The notes beneath the pieces are model-generated. The model worked only from the letters and a program-made list of their open reading frames with translations, had not been told where the DNA came from and searched no databases. Both the position numbers and the translations under genes were made by a program. Below, piece by piece: positions 52,859-61,291 of a stretch of DNA of 64,000 nucleotides. The stretch is from Calothrix sp. NIES-2098. GTDB lineage: Bacteria > Cyanobacteriota > Cyanobacteriia > Cyanobacteriales > Nostocaceae. Location: positions 2,292,001 through 2,356,000 of the forward strand of contig AP018172.1 in the NCBI GenBank assembly GCA_002368175.1, given 5' to 3'. Positions within the stretch are counted from its first letter, which is position 1. Every line of letters begins with the position of its first letter.

Positions 52859-52889
52859 ATCAACAGTTAGCAAAAGACTAACTGTTGAT
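52859..52889 (-). promoter_or_regulatory. intercistronic hairpin between copZ-like and hlyD genes
   Basis: A perfect 12-bp inverted repeat (ATCAACAGTTAG, loop of 7 nt, CTAACTGTTGAT) lies 16 nt after the metallochaperone stop and 53 nt before the adaptor start. There is no T-run, so it is more likely an attenuator or RNA-stability element that separates expression of the chaperone and the pump. Confidence 0.6.
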
Positions 52890-52905
52890 ATACCTTTGAA
52901 CAACT

Positions 52906-53100
52906 CTAGATTGATGGATAGCCAACAGAGGCGATGGCTTCTTTAATGTCCGTCTCTGATGCTTGAGTTTCTACACTGACAGTTTTGGTTTTTGTGTCAG
53001 CTTTGACAGTAGCATTAGCATCAATTTTTTTAATTACAGTGTTGATAGTATTTACACAAACTGAACAAGCTAATTTAGGCACTGTAAGTTGTAGTTTCAT
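52906..53100 (-). CDS. CopZ-like heavy-metal-associated (HMA) protein
   Basis: The 64-residue single HMA domain (ferredoxin-like fold) carries a CxxC metal site in LACSVCVNTI, where MxCxxC is usual; here the residue before the site is Leu-Ala. Such proteins carry Cu+ to ATPases and bind it tightly in the cytoplasm. The next gene downstream encodes the RND adaptor and a MerR-type promoter (C) lies 80 nt upstream. It is likely the metallochaperone of the regulon. The absent Met before the CxxC is a difference from classical CopZ. Confidence 0.9.
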   Translation of the reverse strand: MKLQLTVPKLACSVCVNTINTVIKKIDANATVKADTKTKTVSVETQASETDIKEAIASVGYPSI

Positions 53101-53180
53101 CTCTGAAAACTCCTGATTTTTTACTACTAATTCTGATTCTGTTTGAGTAAGTTTTTAATTTACTTACTCAACCTGGAATT

Positions 53181-53212
53181 AGCTTAAATTCTCCATCTGC
53201 ATGGAGAGTCAA
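53181..53212 (-). promoter_or_regulatory. MerR-type promoter C (copZ-like, hlyD, RND)
   Basis: On the minus strand TTGACT (53207-53212), a 20-bp spacer starting CTCCATGCAGATGGAG (perfect dyad), and TAAGCT (-10, 53181-53186). It lies 81 nt upstream of the CopZ-like start. Confidence 0.88.
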
Positions 53213-53394
53213 GAGTAAAAATGAAGAAATAACTACAGATAAAAATAGATGCACACAGATAAACAGTGATGATTTATCTGTGTGCATATGTGGTTTTATA
53301 TAAAATTGGAATTTTTGTTCTTGTAATTAGTGAAAAGCTTTTGAAAGTATTAATTTTAGTAAAATTAAAAGTGTGTAAGCAGCAATAAAACAGC

Positions 53395-54021
53395 TTAAGT
53401 CTTGAGAATTGCTGTAGCTACCATCAATCCCCACACAATACTAAAGCGAATTCTGGTTGCATGAGAAACCGCAAAATTTGTATCTTCAAGCAAGCGGTGA
53501 AATTCATTTTGGGTATAACACTGCTGATGAGCCGGATCGAAACCTTTAAGGATAACGTCACATATTTTACAAAGTAGATAATCTCTACACCAATCAAGGA
53601 TAATGACTTTACCATCAGGCTTAAGGACACGTCTCATCTCCTTTAATGCAGCAAGTGGAGCGTCAAAGTAATGAAACGCATTGGCAGACACAATCACATC
53701 AAAACTATCATTGTCGAATGGCAAATTTGATGCACTCGCAATTTGAAATGATACTTGAGGATAAGCACTAAATTTCTGTTTGGCGATCGCCAGCATTTTA
53801 TCTGAAATGTCTACCCCAACAATCTGTTGCGATGAATACTCAGCCAGCATTAAACGTTCAAACTCACCAGTACCACAGGCAACATCAAGTATAGTATCTG
53901 TTGGTGATATCTCCGCCCAGTTTTTGAGGAAAGATAGTGTATTGGTTATATAACTTTTCCAACGTAGATCGTAAACAGCAGCTAACTGATCGTACTGTTT
54001 GCGAACTATAGTTTCACTCAT
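53395..54021 (-). CDS. class I SAM-dependent methyltransferase
   Basis: The 208-residue enzyme has the Rossmann SAM-binding motifs ILDVACGTGEFERLML (motif I, about 42-57), VGVDISDKM (acidic motif II), FDVIVSANAFHYF and LKPDGKVIILDW. It would methylate a small molecule; the substrate is not defined by sequence. The gene starts 17 nt after the second merR, so it is co-transcribed with that regulator and probably induced by the same metal or metalloid. An ArsM-like or Hg-related role is possible, but the conserved Cys pairs of ArsM are not evident. Family-level confidence is high and the role is unproven. Confidence 0.88.
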   Translation of the reverse strand: MSETIVRKQYDQLAAVYDLRWKSYITNTLSFLKNWAEISPTDTILDVACGTGEFERLMLAEYSSQQIVGVDISDKMLAIAKQKFSAYPQVSFQIASASNLPFDNDSFDVIVSANAFHYFDAPLAALKEMRRVLKPDGKVIILDWCRDYLLCKICDVILKGFDPAHQQCYTQNEFHRLLEDTNFAVSHATRIRFSIVWGLMVATAILKT

Positions 54022-54038
54022 ATTATTTTTTGTAAAAT

Positions 54039-54452
54039 TTATTCATGTTCAATAATTGGACAAATAGTGGAATGAGAATCATCAGGCTTGATTTCCCAAC
54101 CAGAAAGCAACCCTGATAATTCTTGTCTCAAAATCAGTAATTGCTGAATTTGTTCATCAATAGCTTTTACCTTATCTTCTAGTTTAGTTTTGATATGCTC
54201 ACAAGGTAATTCTCCTTCATCATGAACATTTAAAAATTCCTTAATCTCTGATAAGCTTAATCCTAAACTTTGAGCGCGTTTAATAAAGTGTAGTCGCTCC
54301 AAAACATCAGACTTAAATAATCTAAATCCGCCTTCGGTTCTTCCTGATGATTTGAGTAGACCAAGTTCTTCATAGTAACGAATAGTTTTAATTGGTACTC
54401 CGCTTTCTTTGGCAACTACACCAATCTGTTTTGCTTCTGCTTGAGCTAACAT
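54039..54452 (-). CDS. MerR-family metal-responsive regulator (copy 2)
   Basis: The 137-residue regulator is closely similar to the one at 47813: winged helix IGVVAKESGVPIKTIRYYEE, long coiled coil LEDKVKAIDEQIQQLL, the same lone Cys in ELPCEHIK and STICPII. It differs mainly at the N- and C-termini. ATG 54452 (MLAQAEAKQ) is chosen over a TTG three codons upstream. It is the first gene of an operon with the methyltransferase. Promoter D of the same class lies 40 nt upstream, so it is also autoregulated or cross-regulated. Two near-identical regulators on one regulon could respond to different metals. Confidence 0.92.
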   Translation of the reverse strand: MLAQAEAKQIGVVAKESGVPIKTIRYYEELGLLKSSGRTEGGFRLFKSDVLERLHFIKRAQSLGLSLSEIKEFLNVHDEGELPCEHIKTKLEDKVKAIDEQIQQLLILRQELSGLLSGWEIKPDDSHSTICPIIEHE

Positions 54453-54491
54453 ACTTACCAAACCCTGAGTGAGATATGATTACCGATCGTA

Positions 54492-54523
54492 ATACTAAAC
54501 TCTCCAGCTCACTGGAGAGTCAA
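54492..54523 (-). promoter_or_regulatory. MerR-type promoter D (merR copy 2, methyltransferase)
   Basis: On the minus strand TTGACT (54518-54523), a 20-bp spacer starting with the perfect dyad CTCCAGTGAGCTGGAG, and TAGTAT (-10, 54492-54497). Confidence 0.88.
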
Positions 54524-54549
54524 GCAAGAAAAGTATCATTCCATCAAGC

Positions 54550-55488
54550 TCATGAGACACTGAGTTGAGTAGAAGCTGTTTCTTCACTAGCGTCTGCGGC
54601 TTGGACTGAAATTGCACCTCGAAACATATTCATGCCGCAGGTGAAAGCATATTCGCCTGGTTTTTCGGGTGTAAACTCAATTGAGGTTAATTGATTGATT
54701 GGTAAATCAGCAGCAATACCAAAATCAGGAATTAGCACTTTCGCAAGGCAATTACTGGGATTTTCGCGCAGAAAGTTGAGTTGTACTCTTTGCCCCGCTT
54801 GGACAACAACACGATTCGGTGTGTATCCCTTATCTACTGTGATGGTAGCTTTCTGAATTCCTTGCTCTATAGTTGTTTCATGCTCATCAATTGAACTGAA
54901 GGATTTGGGTTGAGTTTCTATCATCTTTTCATCTTCCTTTGTAACTGTTGATTGAGCGTCTGAAGCTTCGGCTTGAATTTCACCGCGAAACATATTCATT
55001 CCACAGGTAAAGAGATAAGTTCCGGCTTGTTTGGGTGTAAATTCCACCGTGGTTACTTGATTAAGCGGTAAATCTGCGGCAATGTAAAAATCTGGAATGA
55101 CAACTTGTTCTAAGCAACTGCTGGGATCTTTGCGTTCAAATTTCAGTCGTACTGGTATACCAGCTTGCACCACAATTCGACTGGGATCGTATCCCCCATC
55201 AACAGTGACGCTGACTTCTTGAATACCTCCACCCGCTGCAACTGCTTTCTGAGACTTGGGTTTACTCAGCAAAAACCACCAAAGTTCTAAGCCAAGTAGT
55301 CCTAAGCCTCCGAGGGTGACGGCTATTTTGTTACCTAATGGCTGATCGATACGTTGAAATTGATTAGTTTGGGTGTTTGCAGATGAGTGTGCATCATGGG
55401 ATTTTTGTGCGACTGCTTCGCCAGAGGCAATTCCGAATACAATTCCTAAACTGGCTATACTACCGATGAGTGCTGCTTTGTTCACCAT
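54550..55488 (-). CDS. double cupredoxin-domain protein
   Basis: The 312-residue envelope protein has a hydrophobic N-terminus (KAALIGSIASLGIVFGIASG), a second hydrophobic segment (about 53-70) and two cupredoxin-like domains (about 95-180 and 215-300). Each has the same pattern: an N-terminal strand with GGYDPSRIVVQAG or KGYTPNRVVVQAG, a mid-Cys (SSCLEQV or SNCLAKV) and a C-terminal TCGMNMFRG that supplies Cys and Met ligands. The pattern suits copper binding outside the cytoplasm. A perfect AGGAGG lies 6 nt upstream of the ATG. It follows the P-type ATPase and a 26-residue peptide gene and is probably co-transcribed with them from promoter E. Confidence 0.9.
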   Translation of the reverse strand: MVNKAALIGSIASLGIVFGIASGEAVAQKSHDAHSSANTQTNQFQRIDQPLGNKIAVTLGGLGLLGLELWWFLLSKPKSQKAVAAGGGIQEVSVTVDGGYDPSRIVVQAGIPVRLKFERKDPSSCLEQVVIPDFYIAADLPLNQVTTVEFTPKQAGTYLFTCGMNMFRGEIQAEASDAQSTVTKEDEKMIETQPKSFSSIDEHETTIEQGIQKATITVDKGYTPNRVVVQAGQRVQLNFLRENPSNCLAKVLIPDFGIAADLPINQLTSIEFTPEKPGEYAFTCGMNMFRGAISVQAADASEETASTQLSVS

Positions 55489-55623
55489 TAAAAACCTCCT
55501 ACATGGATATAATTCGTAGTTCGTAATGGGCTACGCCCCGCTGCGCTAACGTAATTCGTAATTAAGAAAGTCAGCTATGGTCTGAGTTTTGGAGAGTGAA
55601 AGAGAATTGGAGTAAGTTGTTAG

Positions 55624-55704
55624 CTAGACTAAAGTTCCTGAAATTACTCCCAGCAGAAATCCAAATCCTACTAAAGTCCCGAAAAATATGGTTTGATTGG
55701 GCAT
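55624..55704 (-). CDS. 26-residue hydrophobic peptide coupled to copA
   Basis: The short frame starts with ATG 12 nt after the copA stop and reads MPNQTIFFGTLVGFGFLLGV, then ISGTLV. It is almost entirely one hydrophobic helix. A Shine-Dalgarno AGAGGAA (minus strand, 55711-55717) overlaps the copA stop codon, which suggests translational coupling. It lies between copA and the cupredoxin gene in the same operon. It could be a small membrane subunit or modulator of the ATPase. No homologue is known to me. Confidence 0.6.
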   Translation of the reverse strand: MPNQTIFFGTLVGFGFLLGVISGTLV

Positions 55705-55715
55705 TGTTATTTCCT

Positions 55716-57977
55716 CTATGCAAGTGTTTTAGGTTGGAAGTTGCGTAAACGCAGTGCATTAGTGACTACGGAAACTGAACTAAAGGCCATTGCTGCACCG
55801 GCGATGATGGGGTTGAGTAACCAACCGAAGATGGGGAAGAGAATCCCGGCGGCGATGGGAATCCCAGCAACGTTGTAAATGAAGGCGAAGAATAGGTTTT
55901 GGCGAATGTTGCGAATTGTGGCGCGGCTGAGTTGAATTGCTGTAACTATGCCTTGCAAATCGCCAGAGATTAAGGTGATATCACTAGCTGCGATTGCTAC
56001 ATCTGTACCAGTACCAATTGCAATTCCCACATCGGCTTGAGCTAAGGCTGGTGCATCATTGATACCATCACCAACCATTGCCACAATTTTGCCTTCTGCT
56101 TGTAGTGCTTGTACTGTAGCGGCTTTTTGGTCGGGGCGCACTTCTGCCAAGACTCTTTTGATACCAACTTCATGGGCAATACTTTCGGCGGTGCGGCGGT
56201 TATCACCTGTGAGCATGACAACTTCTAAACCGAGTCTTTGTAATGCTCTCACAGCCTGGGTAGAAGTGGGTTTAATCGCATCAGCAATCCCCATTAATCC
56301 TTTGATTTCGCCATCAATTGCCAACCAAACTGCTGTTTTACCCAAGTATTCTAAGCGTTCTTTATCTTGTTGCAAAGCTTGGGTGTTAATACTCAACTCT
56401 TCCATCCAGCGTTGTGTACCAATTTGCACCAGACGGTTAGAAACGATACCTTGGACACCGCTACCTGCCACAGCTTCAAAATCTTTGACATCTGCTAAGG
56501 TTACTTCCTGAGATTGGGCATATCGAACAACGGCTTCTGCCAAGGGGTGTTCCGAATTGCGTTCTAAGGATGCGGCTAGTTGTATCAGCTTCAGTTCGTT
56601 GCCGTTCAGCGTACCGTCAACTGTGAGAAAATCTGTAACTGTGGGTTTGCCTTGGGTAATTGTACCTGTTTTGTCCAAGACAATTGTTTGAATCTGGTGA
56701 GCTAATTCTAAGCTTTCGGCTCCCTTAATTAAAATGCCGTTTTCTGCACCTTTACCAGTACCTACCATCACAGAGGTTGGTGTGGCTAGACCCAAGGCAC
56801 AAGGACAAGCGATAATTAATACTCCAACTGTGGTAATCAATGCCAGGGTGACATTGCCCATGATGTTGTACCAAATAATAAAAGTAAGGATTGCGATCGC
56901 AATTACCGCTGGCACAAACCACCCCGTAACTTGGTCTGCTAGTCTTTGAATGGGAGCTTTCGAGCCTTGAGCCTGCTGTACTAGTTGGACAATCTGCGCC
57001 AGTACAGTATCCTTACCAACTCTTATCGCCCGAAACTTAAAACTGCCAGTTTTGTTAATGGTTGCGCCGATGACTTCATCCCCTGGTTGCTTTTTCACGG
57101 GTATACTTTCCCCAGTCACCATCGCTTCGTCTACTGTGGATGTCCCGTCAACTACTTCGCCATCAACGGGAATCTTCTCCCCAGGACGCACCAGCACCAC
57201 ATCGCCAATTTCTACTTGCTCAATCGGTACATCGATTTCTCGCCCGTTCCGAATCAACCGTGCGGTTTTCGCTTGCAAACCAATCAGCTTGCGAATAGCT
57301 TCTGAAGTTTGTCCTTTGGCGCGATTTTCAAATAGCCGTCCTAACAAAATCAAGGTAATGACAATTGCCGCTGTTTCGTAATACACCTCTGGCATCAAAC
57401 CCCGATCGATGAAAAAGCCAGGAAATAAAGTAGCGAATAGGGAATAGAAATATGCTGCACTCGTACCTAAAGCTATTAAGGTATCCATTGTAGCGGCATG
57501 GCGCTTGAAAGCTTTCCAACTATTGACGTAGAAAGAATAACCACACCAAAACTGTACAGGCGTGGTAAGTACTAATTGCAGCCAAGGGTTATGTAACCAG
57601 GTGGGAATCAAAGGTAGGCGTACCCCTGTCATCGTTGGTAGCGAACCAATTACCAGCACAGTGCCAATAATGCCACCTACTGTTACCTTCCGCAGCAAAT
57701 CGCGGGATTCTTTCAGGCGATGTCTTTTTTCTTCATCATCTTCTCCCACCATCAAGTTTTGTTCTTGGAGGGGATAGGCAGAATAACCTGCTGCATCCAC
57801 TGCCTCTTGGATGGCTTGTAAATCTGTTTTTCTGGGGTCATAATTAACTGTTGCCTGCTCTGCCCCAAAATTCACGCTACATTCATTTACACCAGGGACA
57901 GAACTAATAGCATCTTCAACACTTCTGGCACAGGAAGCGCAACTCATACCGCGCAGTTTAAGTGTAGTATTCTCCAT
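55716..57977 (-). CDS. copA: Cu+-type P1B ATPase
   Basis: This 753-residue inner-membrane ATPase exports (or, in thylakoids, imports) monovalent copper. It has one N-terminal HMA domain (LRGMSCASCARSV, residues 8-20), eight transmembrane segments and the CPC ion site in IACPCALGLATP. The phosphorylation site is DKTGTIT, the HP motif is SEHPLAEAV and the hinge is GDGINDAPAL. The last helices carry the Cu+-type YN and MAFSSVSVV motifs. The length is normal. It is the first gene of an operon with the 26-residue peptide and the cupredoxin, under promoter E. Efflux is inferred from the regulon context. Whether it sits in the plasma or thylakoid membrane is not shown. Confidence 0.95.
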   Translation of the reverse strand: MENTTLKLRGMSCASCARSVEDAISSVPGVNECSVNFGAEQATVNYDPRKTDLQAIQEAVDAAGYSAYPLQEQNLMVGEDDEEKRHRLKESRDLLRKVTVGGIIGTVLVIGSLPTMTGVRLPLIPTWLHNPWLQLVLTTPVQFWCGYSFYVNSWKAFKRHAATMDTLIALGTSAAYFYSLFATLFPGFFIDRGLMPEVYYETAAIVITLILLGRLFENRAKGQTSEAIRKLIGLQAKTARLIRNGREIDVPIEQVEIGDVVLVRPGEKIPVDGEVVDGTSTVDEAMVTGESIPVKKQPGDEVIGATINKTGSFKFRAIRVGKDTVLAQIVQLVQQAQGSKAPIQRLADQVTGWFVPAVIAIAILTFIIWYNIMGNVTLALITTVGVLIIACPCALGLATPTSVMVGTGKGAENGILIKGAESLELAHQIQTIVLDKTGTITQGKPTVTDFLTVDGTLNGNELKLIQLAASLERNSEHPLAEAVVRYAQSQEVTLADVKDFEAVAGSGVQGIVSNRLVQIGTQRWMEELSINTQALQQDKERLEYLGKTAVWLAIDGEIKGLMGIADAIKPTSTQAVRALQRLGLEVVMLTGDNRRTAESIAHEVGIKRVLAEVRPDQKAATVQALQAEGKIVAMVGDGINDAPALAQADVGIAIGTGTDVAIAASDITLISGDLQGIVTAIQLSRATIRNIRQNLFFAFIYNVAGIPIAAGILFPIFGWLLNPIIAGAAMAFSSVSVVTNALRLRNFQPKTLA

Positions 57978-58018
57978 TTGAAAGCTCCAATTATCAAGTC
58001 GCGTTCAAGACTGATTTC

Positions 58019-58050
58019 ATCTTGAATCCTCCAGTTCACTGGAGTGTCAA
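58019..58050 (-). promoter_or_regulatory. MerR-type promoter E (copA, 26-aa peptide, cupredoxin)
   Basis: On the minus strand TTGACA (58045-58050), a 20-bp spacer starting with the perfect dyad CTCCAGTGAACTGGAG, and CAAGAT (-10, 58019-58024). It lies about 42 nt upstream of the copA start. Confidence 0.88.
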
Positions 58051-58262
58051 GGGGGTAGAGAAAGAAAATTGGAACTACGCAAAAAATTCATTCTCAACTA
58101 GCTTTGCAGCTATTTCCCATAGATTAACTGAAGTCAGGAATAATTTCTGTTCAAGTCCCTTAACTCGCCAGCAAACCAAAATTGCGATCGCCCTTGGGCA
58201 CAATTTGCTTATAGTTATACCAAATCAGCAGTTCTATCAAAGTTCAGCCATTATCAATACTG

Positions 58263-58286
58263 AAAAAGACGGGTATATCGCCCGTC
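58263..58286 (-). terminator. intrinsic terminator after rsgA
   Basis: The GACGGG/CCCGTC stem (58268-58273 and 58281-58286) with a 7-nt loop is followed on the minus strand by TTTTT (58263-58267). It ends the rsgA transcript and shields copA promoter E. Confidence 0.8.
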
Positions 58287-58319
58287 CTACAATAAAATCA
58301 GTTATTTATCTCAACGCGA

Positions 58320-59381
58320 TTAAAGCTTGGGATGATTTCGCATAGCTTTATGAATTTTCTTCCAGCGTTCTTTCTCGGCTAATTGCGCCCGTTTGTCTTG
58401 TTTGCGAACAAGATAGTTCAGTTCTTTTTGCAATTTTTGGTAGCTGAGAAATCTTGATAAATCAAGTTCTCCCTCAAGTAATGCTTGTTGCACTGCACAA
58501 CCGGGTTCGTTGTTGTGTTGGCAATTACGAAAACGACATTCTGCGGCTAAGGTTTCGATGTCTGCAAAGGTTTCTTGCAAGCTATCATCACCTGCCCAAA
58601 TTTGAATTTCTCTCATTCCTGGGGTATCGATAATTAAGCCGCCTGTCGGTAATAATATCAATTCTCGATTTGTAGTCGTGTGTCTACCTCGGTCGTCACC
58701 TCGACGCACTGGTTGTACAGCTTGCACTGATACGCCTTTGAGTTGGTTGGTAATTGTAGATTTACCCACACCAGAAGATCCTAGCAAAGCAACTGTTTGT
58801 CCTGGTTGCAGGTATGATTTCAAGGCATCCAGCCCTTGATGATTGGTGGCACTCAATACTAAAATTGGCACTCCCAGAGCAATGGCTTCAACTTCTGAGA
58901 CACTCTCTTCTAAAGAGTTGCACAGGTCGGCTTTATTTAAAACAATGACTGGATTCGCCCCACTTTCCCAAGCCAAAATTAGATAGCGTTCAATTCGTCT
59001 GGGGTTAAAGTCACCATCAAGTCCACAAACCAAGAACACGGTGTCAATGTTAGCTGCTACTATTTGTTCTTCGGTTTTACTACCAACGGTTTTTCGGGAA
59101 AACTTGCTTTTTCTCGGCAATATACCGTGAATGGTAGCCCGTCCTTCCGACTCTCGCGCCTGAATGACAACCCAGTCCCCAACAGCAGGAAAGTCTTGCG
59201 CTTGAGTAGCTTGATGTCGCAGTTTACCTGTAACTTCTGCTGTTAGTTCGCCCTGCTCGCTATAAACTATGTAAGTATTTCTGTATTCAATAGCAACCCT
59301 AGCAACGCTAAAACCTTGTTGGCTATAGGGTGCAAAACTGTGAGTAAAAAAGTCACTCCAGCCTAAAAAATCCAAATTCAT
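58320..59381 (-). CDS. rsgA: ribosome small subunit-dependent GTPase A
   Basis: This 353-residue circularly permuted GTPase helps mature the 30S ribosomal subunit. An OB-fold (about 20-95) is followed by GTPase motifs in permuted order: G4 NKADL, G1 GSSGVGKST (about 210-218) and G3 DTPGMREI. A C-terminal zinc-binding domain carries CRFRNCQHNNEPGC. Length and order match the family. It is monocistronic and closed by a good terminator. Confidence 0.96.
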   Translation of the reverse strand: MNLDFLGWSDFFTHSFAPYSQQGFSVARVAIEYRNTYIVYSEQGELTAEVTGKLRHQATQAQDFPAVGDWVVIQARESEGRATIHGILPRKSKFSRKTVGSKTEEQIVAANIDTVFLVCGLDGDFNPRRIERYLILAWESGANPVIVLNKADLCNSLEESVSEVEAIALGVPILVLSATNHQGLDALKSYLQPGQTVALLGSSGVGKSTITNQLKGVSVQAVQPVRRGDDRGRHTTTNRELILLPTGGLIIDTPGMREIQIWAGDDSLQETFADIETLAAECRFRNCQHNNEPGCAVQQALLEGELDLSRFLSYQKLQKELNYLVRKQDKRAQLAEKERWKKIHKAMRNHPKL

Positions 59382-59680
59382 TGATGTGTCCTTGATGTGT
59401 GCTGCTTGCTATCAACAAGGCGCACAGAGGCGGACACTTTTGTAAATGAATTTCTCTAGTGTCTGTAAATTCGAGCATTATTCCTGTAAATGGACGACTG
59501 AACGAAAATCTCTGTGCCTTGTAGGAGTTGAGTTTTTGAGGGGAACCCGGACGGTTTGCAATTCAGTCATCATTCTTCCTCCCTGATGTAGTACAAAAAT
59601 AATCTACATTACTACATTATCTGATTTCGGCAAAACTGGCATCAAATACTGCGATCGCTTGGTTAATCAAGGTGCAGTAA

Positions 59681-61291
59681 TCAATTGAAACAAGCCAGCA
59701 ATTCTTGATAATATTCCTCTGGTGTACTGGGTAAATAAGTTGTTAGTTGTAAAGCTTGCTGGCTTAACTTGAAACCTTGAGTAATGTTGATGCGGCTGAG
59801 AAAATCAATATCGTGAGAAATTACCCAAAGGGCACCCTGATAATCATTAATACCTGCAACCATTTGCTCAACGGTTTCAATATCCAAGTTATTAGTCGGC
59901 TCATCGAGAATTAACAAATCAATTTCTGAGATGCTGACGATCGCGATCGCTAATCTGGCTAATTCACCACCACTCAACACCGATGCGCTTTTGTGAACGT
60001 CATCGTATTTGAACAGAAAGTGTCCCAGTTGTTGACGCAGCTGTTGATAGCTGAGGTTGGGATTCGCAGATTGCATATTTTCGAGAATTGTCTGCTGGCG
60101 GTTTACCAGTTCATAGGTTTGGTCGAGATATACAGCTTTCATCGTTGGTGAGAGCAAAACCTCACCCGAATCCAAAAGTGCTTGCTGTTCTTTCTCTAGA
60201 ATTGCTTTGGCGAGAGTCGATTTACCCGAACCATTCGCGCCGACAATCGCAATGCGATCGCCACAGGTAATATGCATCTGCATATTTTTAATCAGCAAGC
60301 TTTCTGACACCCAAAGATTTGCACCCTGAATATCAATCAAATTTCTGCGTTTTTGATCCCTTTCTGCTAATTGAATACTTGTCACCTTAGTGGTTTTTAC
60401 TTTGGTATCTGCCACATTTTGAGTAGCTTTTGCTACTGCAAGTTCGTGTTTCTTTTTCGCATTGCCAGCGGAAGCCTCGGCTTTGGTTTTGATCAATCCG
60501 GCTGACATCCGATCGATGCTGCCATTGAGAAACTTAGCCCGCCCTTGGCGGTGAGATTGGGCGGCGCGTTGCTGTTCTTGCATAGCTGTAGCTTGGGCGC
60601 GTTTAAGTTCTTTTCTGGCAACTTCATGCGATCGCAATGCCACTTCTAACTCGATTTCTTTCTGTTTTCGATAGTAAGAAAAATTACCACCGTATACTTT
60701 TACCCCGTCGGGTGTCAGTTCCCAAGTAACTTGTGTCACCCGATCCAAGAAAAAAGGCTTGTGGGAGACAATGATATATGCGCCAGCAAAATCTTGCAGA
60801 AACAGCCTTAAACTTTCTAAAGCCTGTAGATCCATGTGATTTGTTGGTTCATCCAGCAATAGCAGATTTGGTTCTTGAGATAAACCAATTGCTAGAAATA
60901 GTTTTGTAAGTTCCCCACCACTTAAGTTAGTAACTGGTAGGGATAAATCAAGCGTAGTGTGAAATTGGGTTTGCAAAATTTCTTCAATTTTCCACCATTC
61001 ATCAGAAATAGAACTTAAAAAATCGAGTACTGAATCTGCTGTAATTTTTTCTCGAATGGTGCTGATTTGGGGTAAGTAGTAGACATTATGCTTACGACAT
61101 ACAGACCCACCGCTAGGGCTAATTTGACCTGCAAGTATCTTCAGTAGAGTGGATTTTCCTATCCCATTGCGACCAACCAAAGCAATGCGATGATCCATAC
61201 TAATATTGATATGAACTCGCTGAAATAGAGTTCTATCTACGCCAAGTTCGTAACTGATGTTCTCAGCTAATAAAATTGAATTTTTATGCAT
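59681..61291 (-). CDS. ABC-F family ATPase
   Basis: The 536-residue soluble protein with two ABC ATPase domains and no membrane part acts on ribosomes. First domain: GRNGIGKST, LSGGELTKL, LLLLDEPTNHMD. Second domain: GANGSGKST, LSGGELARL, LLILDEPTNNLD. A long basic linker (about 215-300; EVALRSHEVARKELKRAQAT, then a Lys/Arg-rich stretch) joins them, as in the ARE/EttA group. It may be a translation factor or an antibiotic-protection protein; a resistance role cannot be read from sequence. ATG 61291 (MHKNSILLAENIS) is preferred to a TTG 11 codons upstream. Confidence 0.93.
   Translation of the reverse strand: MHKNSILLAENISYELGVDRTLFQRVHINISMDHRIALVGRNGIGKSTLLKILAGQISPSGGSVCRKHNVYYLPQISTIREKITADSVLDFLSSISDEWWKIEEILQTQFHTTLDLSLPVTNLSGGELTKLFLAIGLSQEPNLLLLDEPTNHMDLQALESLRLFLQDFAGAYIIVSHKPFFLDRVTQVTWELTPDGVKVYGGNFSYYRKQKEIELEVALRSHEVARKELKRAQATAMQEQQRAAQSHRQGRAKFLNGSIDRMSAGLIKTKAEASAGNAKKKHELAVAKATQNVADTKVKTTKVTSIQLAERDQKRRNLIDIQGANLWVSESLLIKNMQMHITCGDRIAIVGANGSGKSTLAKAILEKEQQALLDSGEVLLSPTMKAVYLDQTYELVNRQQTILENMQSANPNLSYQQLRQQLGHFLFKYDDVHKSASVLSGGELARLAIAIVSISEIDLLILDEPTNNLDIETVEQMVAGINDYQGALWVISHDIDFLSRINITQGFKLSQQALQLTTYLPSTPEEYYQELLACFN

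Noticed and set aside
58022..58345. 107-residue plus-strand frame
   Set aside because: It runs over the MerR-type promoter E and the rsgA terminator and has no family.
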